A stretch of 64,000 bases of DNA from Apiospora phragmitis (taxonomy: Eukaryota > Ascomycota > Sordariomycetes > Amphisphaeriales > Apiosporaceae). The notes under the pieces were generated by a model. That model was not told where the DNA came from and ran no database searches. It saw only the letters and a program-made list of their open reading frames with translations. Shown here one piece after another: positions 34,409 to 47,400 of this stretch. The DNA lies in NCBI GenBank assembly GCA_038363925.1, contig JAQQWL010000009.1:2170001-2234000 (forward strand), read 5' to 3'. How positions within the stretch are numbered: the first letter of the stretch is position 1; each line of letters begins with the position of its first letter. The position numbers and the translations under genes were made by a program.

Positions 34409-36335
34409 ATGACGTTAGAATCGGAGCTGGCGGCGGCGATGACGGCGCTGCCGGCCAAGCGATCAGCTCACGACACCAATAGCCCCGCCCGATCCACGCC
34501 TGCGCGCATGTCAACGCCGCCGCCTCCCTCGGAGCGCGGTCGCTTGGAAGCAAAGCCAAATGGGGATATTGCCAATACAAGGTTTTCTCGACACATGCGT
34601 CGCGATGGGAGCATCAGCGGCTTAGATCCAGAGATCTTGTCAAGGGCGTTGTCAAGAGAATTTCGGCGACCGAAGAGACAGCGCCCCTGCTGCTAGCCCT
34701 AGCAGGAAGCGGCAAAGGATCAATGGCGACAGGTTTGTTAATCTTTAGCAAGGATCCATGTATCAGGGCTGATCCGATTCCAGATTCATCCCCTCAAGGT
34801 CAGGGCAGGACTTGCAAGCGAGCTTCAGTTTGCTCCATGATGAAGGCTCTCCCGCGACACCCTCGAGGCAAAAGAAGCGAACACCCCACAGCGAGCTTCA
34901 TTTCCAAAGGAGTACGTGAATTCCCAATTCCATGTGATCCTTCTCGAGACTAATATCTACCAGCGGAGGAAGCCAACCGGACATTCTCTACTTTGCTCAG
35001 ATCAGAACTGTTCGAGAACACAATACCCCAGGCATCACCGCCCACACTGTCTCCAGAGGGTAACCATGCTTCCTCCAACCACTCTACGCGAGTACACGAC
35101 CCTACAAGGTCGCACACTCCACCTAATGTGCCTCCTCCCCTCTTTACCTTCCACCTTCACCCCTTCCACGCCACATAAAAATTTATTCTCATACATGTCG
35201 CCTCGACACCACACTAATATCGCCGGCCATCCCACGCCTTCACGTACACCTCAAAGTCGGCATGGTCCCAATATGGACACCAGGTCCGAGATCTACAGTT
35301 TGTCACCAGTCCGCTTCGGCAGTCAACAGATGCTCCTTAGCCCTCGGCGGCAGCCTCGCGCCGTCTCGAAAGTCCCATACAAGGTCCTAGATGCACCCGA
35401 TCTAGCCGACGACTTTTATTTGAATCTGGTGGATTGGGGAAGTGCAAACGTCCTTGGTGTGGGACTAGGCTCCAGTGTGTACATGTGGAATGCCCAAACG
35501 AGTAGAGTCAACAAGCTCTGCACATTAGAAGACGACACAGTTACCAGTGTGTCGTGGATCCAGAAGGGAACACATCTTGCTATTGGTACAGGGAAGGGTC
35601 TGGTCCAGATCTGGGATGCCGAGAAGACGAGGAGGTTAAGAACCATGACTGGACACACTGCCCGAGTCGGTTCTTTGGCGTGGAATTTTCACGTTCTGAC
35701 GTCGGGGTCAAGAGACCGTCTAATCTATCATCGCGATGTCCGGGCGCCCGACCAATGGATGAAGAAGCTAGTTGGCCACAAGCAGGAGGTTTGTGGGCTT
35801 AAGTGGAACTGTGACGATGGGCAGCTTGCCAGTGGTGGCAACGACAACAAGCTAATGGTCTGGGATAAGCTCACCGACACACCATTATGGAAGTTCTCGG
35901 ACCACACGGCTGCGGTAAAGGCGATTGCCTGGTCGCCACATCAAAGAGGCCTTCTTGCGTCCGGCGGCGGTACCGCTGACAGGAGAATCATATTCCACGA
36001 CACAGTACGAGGGACTGTCATCAACGAAGTCGATACGGGCAGCCAAGTTTGCAACATTGCATGGTCCAAGAACTCCAACGAGATCGTCTCGACACATGGC
36101 TACAGCCAGAACCAGATTGTGGTCTGGAAATACCCATCTATGACACAGGTTGTCAGTCTCACAGGCCACACTATCGTGTGCTCTACTGGCGATGAGCCCA
36201 GACGGCCGCACTGTGGTTACTGGAGCTGGAGACGAGACATTACGATTCTGGTCCATATTTGGAAGGAGGCCGGGGGCCAGGGATGAGAACGACAGCAGCG
36301 GAGGACGGCTAGCCGACTGGGGTGTGATTCGATGA
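34409..36335 (+). CDS. CDC20: Cdc20/Slp1/Fizzy WD40 activator of the anaphase-promoting complex, with about five frame breaks
   Basis: Cdc20 binds the APC/C and selects securin and cyclin B for ubiquitination at metaphase. The start [18 protein letters not shown] fits filamentous fungal orthologues. Intron 1 (34733-34783, phase 2) interrupts the C-box: DR before and FIPSR after. Intron 2 is 34912-34963 (phase 1). A Pro/Ser/Thr-rich linker leads to [30 protein letters not shown]. The seven-bladed WD40 propeller runs from about 35390 to the end, including [14 protein letters not shown] and [20 protein letters not shown]. The C-terminus is DWGVIR, the Ile-Arg tail that docks on the APC/C. The conserved reading is recovered only if single bases are missing near 34652, in the C run 34684-34687, and near 36170 and 36187, and one is extra in the C run 35137-35140. 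Being essential and single copy in fungi, this gene is very unlikely to be truly broken. Confidence 0.92.
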
Positions 36336-37369
36336 AACGAAGTTGACCACCAAACTCCCAACTCCTTCTGATTACGTACGAAAGCTCGACTCAGAACACC
36401 ATTGTGCTTATAATGAAACGGACACTACTCAAATCCGTGGTTACGACTGGACGGCCCATGTTGACGAATTTCACACAAGGAATACCCCGAGGGCTTGGTT
36501 GCATTTTATTGGCGTTTTAGGTATGGATCTGGCTTTCTGAACATGCGCCATGGTAATGGCATAGCATAGCATGTTGCACTAGCAAAAGCCGAGGTTCATC
36601 TAGCTGGCGAGGTTTGCACAGCAGCTCGTGGTTTTAGCGCCTGTCTTCCGGCACGGTAGATAGATGTGGTTCTACGACGATGTGGACGCCGGTGGCACCT
36701 TGCGGCCACATATCAATCAACGCCTACTCTTGTAGCGAGAATAGATACGATAGTTTAGCGTATTGACTTTCTCAAGTCTGTTTCGGCCGTTGCAACAAGG
36801 CCTTTCGAGCCATTTGTGATTTGTCAAGTACGAGTCCTACAATGGCACGCCTCTTCTATATCAAAAGGAGAATAGTGACAGTTTAATCGTCAAGAGCAGT
36901 GGCCATGTTATCTATTGCCTTCATGTCGTCTGTCAGAGGGTGTATTGTGTGCATACTAGATTAATAGGGGGATAATAGGTGTAATTTGCAGGGGTATCGA
37001 TTGAGAAAATAAAAACCAGCCATGACAGCTTCCCCTGGGGATAAACGCCTAATCTCCCGTATGTGAATCGCCCTTCTTCCCATTTCCCAATCTTATCCTA
37101 TCTCCTAAGTTTCTGTGTTGCGGTCTGGACAGAAAGCGTCCGGTAGCTGCAAAATAACCAGTCCTGATATTGTTATAGTCAACCACAATCCACTCCACAC
37201 CTCACCAAATGCACATAGAATCTGAAAGAAACCAGAAAACCCCAAACATTAACCGTGATGGAAAGGTGATAGTCCCTATGTCTCAACGCCAACGCCAACG
37301 CCACAAGTTTGTGATAGAAGTAGGGAGAGTGTGTATGCCAATTCACTAATGAGCCCATCATCTAGGCTA
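36336..37369. other. Intergenic between convergent CDC20 and GPC1
   Basis: No gene is seen. It holds the two 3' ends; short repeats of CGCCAA occur at about 37287-37302. Confidence 0.35.
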
Positions 37370-39173
37370 TTATGTGCTTGCGACATGGGACTTTCGCTCT
37401 CTCGCGACGTCTCTGGCACCCGAGTCGGTGTCGATAGCGGTCGAGGTCACATCGAATTCCCGGTTCGCGTCAGCTGATCGGGGCTTTTCATCGTTCAGCA
37501 TCGGAATCTCGTCCACATCCATCGACTTGCCGGTCGCAGGGTCGACAGCGCGAACGGTGCCGTCCTTGGCAGCATGGTCCCTTTTGTCTAAAGGCGGCGG
37601 CTGCGGCGTCGAGGGGCGCCGGTTTGCCGTCGGGCATGGGCGTCAAGAGGGGGGAGGACTGCAGATAAGCTCAGGGCTGGTCTGCCACTTCTGCACCTCG
37701 GCCTTCATGCTCTCGAGCTCCTTCTGGAACCGCTTGCCAAACACGTCGATGTAGAAGGTCGAGCCGTTGTAAATGCTCCACGAGAAGACCACAACCAGGA
37801 AAGTGCCCGAGCCCAGCGGCTGTAGAACCATAGCGAGCAAGGCAGCATCGTCAGCACGGCATAGCAGTATTGGACAAACATGAAGGCCGGCTCCTGCAAA
37901 GCGTCTGGCAATGCCAAGACGATTTTACCGATCCACGTCTTCGCGTAGGATTTCCGGAGCCAAGTGTAAGAAGTAGGGCGGCCAGCAGCGATCTTTTCGC
38001 GACGGCGCACCGTGATGAGGAAGTAGTACGCCAGCTGCCAGAGCAGGTATGGGACTGTGCTCCACGCCAGCATGGATATCACGTTCGCGTACGCGGTTGC
38101 TGATCCGGTCGGGGCCGTTTTGACAGCCCATACAGCGGGGAATTTCGCTTGTTGCAATTCCGGTGGAAGGAGATGTACGATACAGTGAAGCGTGGCACAG
38201 GGCATGATATGTATGAAGAGAGACGTAACCTTGTCGAAGCTGTGAAACACAAGCGAGTTGCGCCACAGTATAATAGCCACAGCGTTGTTGCCGAAGGCGA
38301 GACAATAAGCGGCGGTGAAGAGACGTTTGGAGGAAGGAAAAACCCAGATGCTGAAGAAGAGCAGGAGGTTGACGAAGTAGCAGAGGTCCGCGAGGAAGTA
38401 ATGATAGCCACGACGGTGGTACGTGAAGTAACGGATCGGCATAAAGTAAGCCAGTTGTGCCGTGTACCAGATGTGGAAATACTCGGGGTAGCCGCCGATC
38501 AGATACCCACTGATGAAGATGTTCATGACGGCGCAGATGAAGGATACTTTCTCGCGCAGAGTGATGACCTTGGTATCGTTCCATTGATTGCCGAGCTTCT
38601 CCACGCTCTTTCTTCATTCGCGAGCGATAACGGTCGAGCTGTTCCTTTGCTGAAGGCACACGGCGTCGCCATTCTTCCACCATGCGTTCTTTGGCCCCCT
38701 GGCTTCTAGACTTGAGCGCGGCGCGCGACTTGTGCACCTTCTCTCTCTGAGCAGAAATGCCCCTTTGTATTTTCTCGAGCTGTTGCGGCAGAGCAAAGTT
38801 GTCCAGCAGGTCGAGAACCGAAAAGGCGGTCTAAAGGAGGGAAAGCGTCCCAGTCCTCCTGATAAGAGCTACTGCCCGAGAAAGAAGGATTCCTGGATAG
38901 GCGCGGGCTCTGCTGGGGCCCAAGGATCGGGGTGTTGCCCACGGCAGGTTCTGATAGAGAGGCATCGAGCGGTGGTGTGCCAGCCCCATCGGATGTTGCA
39001 GCTGTATCGCCATCTGTGAGGCCGGCATCTGATTTCGCGCCCGGTATGGGCGTGGGGACGCTTCCCATGTCGGCCATTTCTGCTATGGTATGCAAGGGGG
39101 ATCGCCCAAGGTCGTTGCGGAATGAGACTCGACGGAGAGCGTTTGCTCCTCTGAGGACAAGTACGTCAGCCAT
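37370..39173 (-). CDS. GPC1: Glycerophosphocholine acyltransferase Gpc1, several frame breaks
   Basis: Gpc1 is an ER membrane enzyme that transfers an acyl group to glycerophosphocholine, giving lysophosphatidylcholine for phosphatidylcholine remodelling. A Ser/Pro-rich N-terminus leads to FSGSSSYQEDWDAFPPLDRL. Next come VLDLLDNFALPQQLEKIQRG, a basic helix, and REKVSFICAVMNIFISGYLIG. The eight-helix membrane core has YFMPIRYFTYHRRGYHYFLADLCYFVNLLL and FHSFDKVTSLFIHIMPC. The tail SMDVDEIPML lies in a later frame ending at 37370-37372. Frame changes are needed at the A run 38821-38824 (plus strand; one extra), near 38606 (one extra), near 37812 (one missing, WFYSRWA/SGTFLVVVFSWSIYNGSTF), and at least once more between about 37660 and 37570. 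The start is uncertain: CTGAC...CTCAG at 39168-39149 looks like a branch site and acceptor, so an upstream exon is possible, or the later ATG of MADMGSVPTP may be used. Confidence 0.85.
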
Positions 39174-41625
39174 ATGTGCGTGTTACTTTTGTTACTTTGG
39201 GGCAATCCCAAGGCGAATGACATAACCAGGCATCTGAACAGAAGGACTGGAATGAACTTCGGGGGTACTCACGATCGCTTGGAGGGGTCTCCGGTGCTTT
39301 AAGGGCAAAGAGGGACACTAGGCAGTGGAGGCACCCCAAATGATACGCAGCGTACACTGCAGCTATCAGGATATCTGTAGCTGTGGAAGCGTCTGAGTAT
39401 GCTTGGTATGCGTATGCGTCAGTTTGCCGAGTAGTGTGGTTGCGTGCTGAAGCTTGTGACCTGGTTGGAGAACAAGGCCGGCACACGTGTGACGACTGAG
39501 TAGTGTACGGCAGTGATAGTGTTGTTGTTGAGGTGTGGAGGCAGATTATCCTTTGTACTCGGCGAAGTTTGGCTAAATAATGCGGCCTTGCTGCCGTCCT
39601 CTAGACGATTGCGGCTCAGGATCGTGTCGTGATGGTGGCTTATAATTGGCCGGTACCGTTGTGGAAAATGGACAGGTGACAGTCGCCTACAGCTACGCAC
39701 AGGCTGCAGAGACAAGGTAAATAATCGGGTTAATGACGAGGCAGGGGCAATAGTATTAGCAGCTATCCCGTCAAGAATGCCCAGGTCTTGAATAAATCGG
39801 ATTCGATGCAAACAAAAAGAAGAGCGGGTAAGAATGCCAGTCTGATGCCCTTAAGTAGTTTATGTCAGGTATGTATGATGTAAATATGTAGATGTATGGA
39901 CGGATGCAGCTATTATTAAAGTGGCTAGGTAGGTCAGGTATGTAAAAAGAAGCTTTGGATGATCTGTCTGTCTGTGCTGGGAAACAGGTTACCTAATACA
40001 TGTAGGACCACCACTGGTATTTGTTTATTCTTTTCCGAGCCCTCAGATGACGATAGCAAGCCAGTTGCATGAGATCGAATGTTGGGACCTGAGCAGGAAC
40101 TGAGGAAAACCTGGCCTGTGGTCCAGACAATTCACGGCCCCTGTGTTGTGCTCCAGAAAGAGTGACGTCTGACCCTGCAGCTGCTGCACAACTAGAGGTC
40201 TAGAGTGAGCCACCCTATTGATGCCTCCATCCATGTGTGCATGTACTACCAGGTTGCCTTGTGTAAGTACTCCTTCACTTCCCAGGCCGCCCACGACGAC
40301 ACTCTTGGCTTCCCCATAGTGGAGCATGTGTAGATCTGCACTTTGAATATCACTTCTATTCTATTTATGTAATAACACAGGTATTCGGTATAAGGATAGC
40401 ATTTTGCCGGATACTTTTTCAATACGAAATATTACCTAACTTCAAGTGCATCTATATCTAGGTTGCTATATTGATCCTTTTCCAGCCTTCTCTTGTAAGA
40501 AAATATGTTTAAGTTTTTGCGCCATCGAGAAGAAAAAGAAATGCTGTCTGACTGAGTCGCTTTTAATACCATGTTGGATCTTCGTCATCCGCCACATCAA
40601 TCAGATATCCACTCTACTTTGCCAACCCACATAATAGGGAGAGTTGGGTTCTCGTTTGGCGTCAGAAGGAGCTGATAAGCTTCTTTTCATTCTTCATTGG
40701 AGATCAGGAGGAGGAGAGAACATGCAGGCTGTTGTTCCCGTCCATCACTATCCACTCTACCACTTCATCGTTGTGGCGACTTGTGGCGATCGATGATTGT
40801 GGCCAGCGATTTTTTCTGCCAAATACCTTCATCAGATAGTTGTTGATAATATCACGACTTGCCAGATCTTCAGACCATATATATTCAGGCTTATTGTCAT
40901 TGCCGATATGAATGTGATAGTACCACATACATATACGAGAATAGATAGAGAACTGTTTATATGTTAAGAGGCATCTGGATGTTGAAGCACTGTGCCTGCC
41001 AGCTGTATATCGTCCGCATATCAAGAGCATGATGAAGACGTCATGAAGCTATATATAATTGAGATGACCAAAAGTAATTTGTTGGTCTGTACATATGTGA
41101 GAATCAGTATGTGACTATTATGAGAAGTCAACAAGTAGATGTAGAGAACAATTCATTAATGATCAGGATCAAGAATATCATATAAAGATTATCAAGAAGA
41201 TGATGTTAGAAGTGATAGCAATAAATAGCAGTCATATAGAAGTATGCTGATATCATTAGTCAGATCATATATGATATGTGAGATATGACATATAGACATA
41301 TGAATAATAAACTTCTATGTTTGTCCTTTACTGATCATATCACTATCAAAAAATACACCTATCTTCATTTAGAAGAGAAACCATTAAACATAGATGGTCC
41401 TCCCATGGTGAACTTTACTCTCAGCCGCATTCAGAGGGAACAAGTTCATATAAATAAATAACAGCGAGAGAGCGATATAATGAAACAAAGAGACAAAACT
41501 GTAGAACATACAGTGAGACGATACTGACAGTACATAGAGTCAGACATGAAGTGCGTATGGCTTTCTTCTGGTCATCGCAGCATACCTGTAGGCTTTCATA
41601 CCCGTCTATCCATATTCCTTGGTGA
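39174..41625. other. Intergenic, 2.4 kb, becoming very AT-rich (about 40330-41480)
   Basis: No gene is supported. From about 40330 and especially 40870-41480 base composition shifts to strongly AT-rich, with many ATAT, CATATG and AGAT elements and very few CpG. I see no terminal repeats or transposase similarity. The block ends at the beginning of the amidase coding sequence. Confidence 0.45.
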
Positions 41626-43452
41626 TTGACAAGCTCTAGGGTTGAGTATGTTGGCTTCATCAGGCACATTGTCTGGCAAAATGCAGGCTTTGGAGCGCTA
41701 CGCCGTATCTGGATGCATATCAGCGATGCAGAACCGCGATTTGTCCCTACGATATATCCAAGTGATGTGGTGAGCCTCGACACAGCAACAGCAGCACCTA
41801 TCGGCAGTGAAGTAGATGAAAAGGACGTACCAGCTCTAGCAAATTCTGCTGTCGCTCAGTATCGTAAAGCATACCTTTTCGGAGATATAACCCCACTAGC
41901 TATCGTCGAGGCCCTTTTCTCTTTGATCCGTCGCGGTAGTGTTCATTCGCCAGCTTGGGTTGACATCAAAGTCAACCTCGTTCTCAAGGCCGCTGAAGCG
42001 TCCACATTTCGGTACCAACGACAAAGGTCCCTCGGTCCTTTGGACGGGATCCCTGTCGAAATCAAGGATCAGTATGATGTCGACGGTGATGTCGACGGGT
42101 ACTCGACGAAGCTCGGATCGACGTACGACCTCACCGGGCGCGACCAGGATGGCAACACATATAATAGCTGGTGCGTGCAGAAGCTTCAAGAAGCGGGAGC
42201 TATCGTTGTTGGAAAGCTAAACATGCATGAATTCGGGATGGGTAAGTTCAAGTCCTGATGTGTTCATATCGAAATGCCTAATGTGACGACGTAGATACGT
42301 CTGGCATCAACACCACCTATGGGACCCCGCGCAATCCGTATAACAGAAATTCCTACACAGGAGGGAGTTCGTCCGGGCCCGCCTACGCCGTCGCCACAGG
42401 GCTGGTCCTGATCGCGCTCGGGACCGACGGTGGCGGAAGCACCCGCATCCCTGCGTCCTTCTGCTCCGTGTTTGGGCTGAAGCCGAGTCATGGCCGCCTG
42501 TCCTACCTCCCGGGCCACTACCACAACAACACGTGCGAGGTCGACGGGCCTATCGCCTCCGACATGGGTTCCTCGCAACCGTCTACTCCGTCATCATCCA
42601 ACGACCACATCCCGCCTCACCTTTTCCACCGGCGCCGAGGTTGTGCGACATGCTGCTCCCCAACAGCAATAATACCATAAACTCGAAGAAGGTGCTGCTC
42701 GGCAGCCCCAGGCCTGGTTTGACCGCACCGACCCGGGCGTGCAGGACCTCTGTCGAAGCCTCATTGACGCCCTCGTCCAGACCAAGGGATACACCACAGT
42801 CCCCATAACGATCCCCCTCCTGCCCGAAGGCCAAGCGGCACACGCCATCTCCACCCTCTCAGGGACCTCGGTAGCCCTCCCCCCAGATCCCCGAATCGTC
42901 TCCCCCGCGAACCGGATCCTCCTCGCGCTAGGCCGCGCCACAAGCGCGGGGGACTACGTCCTCGCCCAGCAGCTACGGGGGGTCCTGATGCGCCACCTCG
43001 CCTGGCTCTGGCGCGAGCAATACCCGTCCCAGGACCTACTGATTGTGACGCCGACCACGGCGTGCGCGGGGTGGCCCATCCGTTCCCCACGTGAACTTGA
43101 GCGAGGGCTCAGCGACGGAAACCAGACCCTGCAATCCATGGAGTACGTCTGGCTCGCCAACTTCTGCGGGATGCCGAGCCTGAGCGTCCCCGCGGGCTAC
43201 GTCATTCCCGAGGGCGAGGCAGGTGCGGGCAGGGCGGTGAAACTCGAACCTGGCGACGAAAAGGAGGCTGGTGCGGTAGTGCCGGTCGGGCTGATGGCCA
43301 CGGCGGAGTGGACGCGGGAGGATTTGCTGATGCGGTTCGGGTGCGATGCAGAGGAGGTGGCTCAGGAGCGCCTGAGGCGCCCGGCCGCGTGGGTCGATAT
43401 CATACAGCAAGCCGCTCAACTCAAAGGGACTCGTAGAGAAAGGGAATCGTAG
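41626..43452 (+). CDS. Amidase-signature enzyme, 5' end unresolved, two frame breaks
   Basis: This is a serine hydrolase of the amidase-signature family; the substrate is unknown. The Ser-cisSer-Lys triad is visible: Lys in [14 protein letters not shown], the cis-Ser in [14 protein letters not shown], and the nucleophile in [14 protein letters not shown]. The C-terminal part includes [19 protein letters not shown], typical of fungal amidases. An intron at 42242-42294 (GTAAGT, phase 1) joins HEFGM to [17 protein letters not shown]. Frame continuity needs one added C at 42571-42572 ([12 protein letters not shown]) and one in 42706-42709 ([16 protein letters not shown]). The open frame begins near 41626 without a convincing [21 protein letters not shown] is family-like, so a short first exon should lie upstream in or beyond the AT-rich block, or has been lost. 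The second half is much richer in G+C than the upstream DNA. Confidence 0.82.
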
Positions 43453-44437
43453 AGTAAGCCAGAAGCCAGACCAGGGCCATGACAAGACCGATACGGTCGG
43501 AAAGGGAGGAGCATAGGACAGGCAGCACTCGGCTGAGTGCTTTTCTCAGTGAAAGGTGCTGCCGGTTAGGAAGTCCCTTGCCCAGCGTGATGCTATCTGG
43601 CCAGTAGTGAGAGTATATCTCTTTGTAGCTGAAAGCTGAATGAGGCGCTCAGGGACATGGCGAGCGACGTCTGGTATCGTGCATCCCCTCCGTACGGGCA
43701 TAGGATGAGAATATACAACCGAATGATTAGGAACCCAACCTTGTTCAGGTCCCCGAGAAACCAGTATGTTTCCATTTATAGAAATCGCCAGGTGTAGCTA
43801 ATATAAGTAATACTCATTATTCCTTTTCTTATCTCGTTTCCTGATATGTAGTTTACTGGTACATCGGCTGGGATTAAGGTCCGAAATGGTGGCTTGCTTC
43901 CGTATCAAACGGACTCGACCGTGGATAGCTGGCGTTTATGGACGGGCCGGCAGAAACCTCGCAAGTGACAAAGCTCTATTGACAGGCAACGCGTCCGAGG
44001 TCAGATTGGTACCTTCCACACGCGTGAAGGCCCCCCGCCGCGTGCTGCAGAAGCATTCGACTTTTATGCATCTGGCTCAATTAATTGTCCCAGGCCGAGA
44101 GCTACTGAGCAAGTCCAGGCAAAGCACCTGCAGCTTGTTGCTAGCATTACTTCGCGATACCGCTACCTGCCTAAGCGACAGAAACTCCAAAATACTACCC
44201 AATTACTCCCATCTACAGTGTCATCTGTTTAGAATTTTCCCTTGCCTGCGCCTCTGATTGACATTGTTCGCGACCTGAAATGTCCTTACCGGGAGGACCT
44301 TGATTACCGCACGCCCGCGATCATAACCAACTCTCCCACCTTAAACCTTTAGGCGCGTTGTCGCAAAACGTCGCGCGTCTTTACCATCCTCCCAAGTCGA
44401 CTACCAGCAGCAGTGTCGCAGGCAGAGTGCATTCAAG
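43453..44437. promoter_or_regulatory. Intergenic, promoter side of SMC1
   Basis: No gene is seen. The last 250 bases before the SMC1 ATG contain C-rich stretches and GCGCGTTGTCGCAAAACGTCGCGCG-type sequence at about 44350-44376. ACGCGT-like MluI boxes, known from G1/S-regulated genes in yeasts, occur only as near matches, so cell-cycle control is a guess. Confidence 0.3.
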
Positions 44438-47400
44438 ATGGGGAAGCTCATACGCCTGGAGCTCTTCAGTACGTCGCTCGCCATCATGATCCCTCCCGTT
44501 GCTGTCGGTTAAGCTGACTTGAACACTAGACTTCAAGTCTTACAAAGGACACCACATCCTACTATTTGGCGACTCCTACTTCACATCCATCATCGGCCCC
44601 AATGGATCAGGCAAATCCAATTCTATGGATGCTATATCCTTCGTCTTGGGTATAAAGTCTTCGCATCTACGCTCCTCTCATCTCAAAGATTTGGTCTACC
44701 GCGGCCGCGTGCTCAAAACATCCAAGATCAACGATGACGGTTCCGCCGATGCTCTCGTTACCAACGGTCACACGAACGGAGATGCAAATGGAGACTCGCA
44801 AGACTCGCAGCGGCCTGGTCGCGGCGATCCGAAGACGGCCTGGGTCATGGCCGTGTACGAGGACGATGCTGGCGATGAACAACGATGGAAGCGCTCCATT
44901 ACAGGCTCGGGTTCCAGCGAGTACCGGATCAACGATCGCGTCGTTACTGCCCAACAATACAACGACTCCTTGGAGTCCGAGAACATCTTGATCAAGGCGC
45001 GCAACTTTCTCGTCTTTCAGGGAGATGTCGAGGCTATCGCCGGCCAGTCTCCCCAGGATCTCACGCGCCTCATCGAGCAAATATCAGGCAGTCTAGACTA
45101 CAAAGCCGAATACGAAGAGTTGCAAGCCAATGCCGAGAAGACTGGCGAGGAGTCCAACTTCCACCTCCAGCGCCGCCGTGGCATCAACTCGGAACTCAAG
45201 CAGTACCAGGAGCAGAAAAAGGAGGCCGACAATTTCCAAAGCAAAACCGAAGAACGGAATGCTGCCATTGTGACGCACATCTTATGGAAGCTATATCGGT
45301 TCCAGCGCGTTATGGATGAATCCAGTGCCAAAATCCAGGAGCATCAAGAGAATCTGAAGGAGTTCCGCCGGAACGTCGAGGCCTTCGAAAAGAAACTCGA
45401 GACTGCGCGTAGGGGCCAGGTGGAAGCAGCTAAAGAAGTACACAAGGTGGAGCGTCAGATCAAGAAACATGAGAGGGATCTAGAGGAGAAAGAAGCGAGC
45501 CTTGTTCCCATCGATGCCAAAATCCAGCAAACTCAGCAAGAGTCGGACAAGCTCCGTAAGCGGGTCGAGACGGTCACCAAGGAACGCGAGGAACAGGCTG
45601 CTGCCATCGCCAGGATCGAGAAAGACCTTGGCATTGCTCAGAAAGCCCAAAAGCAGTATGAAGATCAGTGGAAGGAGACGATGGAGCACCAAGGCCAGGC
45701 TTTGAGTGACGCGGACCGCAAAGAATACAACACCCTACGCGCGCAGGCCATGGCTAAGTCTTCTGACAACCAAGCTAAGCTGGAGAACCTAACGCGCCAA
45801 CTGAAAACAGACGAGGTTACAGTGAACAGTCTCAAGGGCAAGGTTGACACCTATCAAGCTGGCGTGGAGAAGCTTGAAACCGATGTTGTCGCGATCAAGG
45901 AGCGTCGAGATGCCACACAGGCTTTGGTGAAGCAACTGTCGACGGATATTGACGCCAAGAAAAAGGAGTTCAACGCGATCCAGTCCGAACGAGTGAGAAC
46001 AAACCAGCGAAGAACGGAGCTTGACGAAAAGCTACAGGATGTGCTCAAGAAGATTGACGAAGCCAACGCTGGTATACGCCAAAACCACAAGGAGGCCAAG
46101 ATGAAGGAGATGGTCACTGAGCTCAAACGTTTGTACCCAGGCGTCAAGGGTCGCGTTGGCGATTTGTGCAAACCGAAGCAGAAGAAATACGACGAGGCTG
46201 TCATCACGGCCCTCGGAATGCACTTCGACTCTGTCATTGTCGATACGACGGAGACTGGCCGCGAATGTGTACAGTATCTCAAGAGCAAACGTTTCTTCCC
46301 ACTGACCTTCATACCGCTGGACAATGTCAAGGTTCGCACCATCAATCCTGCAGTCAAGGGTCACCCCGGTTCGCGCTTGACGATCGACACCATCGACTTC
46401 GATTCTTCACTCGAGCGTGCCATGTCTCATGCCTGTGGCGACTCGGTCGTTTGCGACGACCTGAATGTTGCAAGCGAGATATGCTATACTCGAAAAATCC
46501 ACGTGAAAGCTGTAACGCTCCAGGGTGCTGTTGTTCACAAGTCCGGCAACATGACAGGTGGCCGTGTTGATTATTCTAAGGGCAAGCGACGCTTCGAGGA
46601 CCATGATGTTCAGAACCTATACAAGATGGCCGACAAGTACAAGGAGGAAATCGAAAAACTACCGAAGACTGATCGTCGTGGCACCGCTGAAGAGAATCTG
46701 CAGTACGAGCTCTCGAGCCTCGAGCAGCATCTTACTTCTGCCCGGCGAGAACTACAGGCCTACGAGCAGAACCTGAGCAGCAAGAAGAAAGAACTAGATA
46801 ACGGCAAGCGTCAACTTAAGGAGTGGCAGCCCAAGTACAAGGAAGAGAACAACAAGCTTCAGAAGACGCGGGCGTCGGTTGAGAAGTTCGAATCTGCGAT
46901 TGCCCAAGTTGAAGACAAGATCTTCGCAGACTTCTGCCAGAGACTTGGTTATAGCGATATTCGTGCGTACCAAGCTCAACAGGGCAGTTTGGAGCAAGAG
47001 GCTGAGGAGAAACGCAACAAGTTTGAGGTCCAGAAGTCGCGGCTGAACAGCAGCCTTAATTGGGAGAAGTCCAAACACGCCGACACAGAAAGACGAGTCC
47101 AGCAGATGCAAGATAGGCTCAAGCGGATTCAGAATGACATCAAGACCTACGAAGCCGAGAAGGCGGAAATCGAGGAGTCTATGGGCACTGATAAAGATAC
47201 CCTCGAAGCGTTGCAGGAGGAGCTTGAAACTCGAAGAGCAGAATTGACCAAGCGGACAGAAAAGGTGAACGACGCCAAATCAGAAGTCCAGAAGCGGAGC
47301 AAGGACATCGAAAGCAGACAAAAAGCCATCAACGATCTTGAGCGTGACGTTCAGACCAACAGCGAAAGCAAAAATACGTTGCTGAAACGCTGTAGGCTAG

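Noticed and set aside
40870..41480. RIP-mutated transposon in the AT-rich block
   Set aside because: CpA and TpG dinucleotides are still common by eye, and there are no terminal repeats or transposase remains; base composition alone is not enough.
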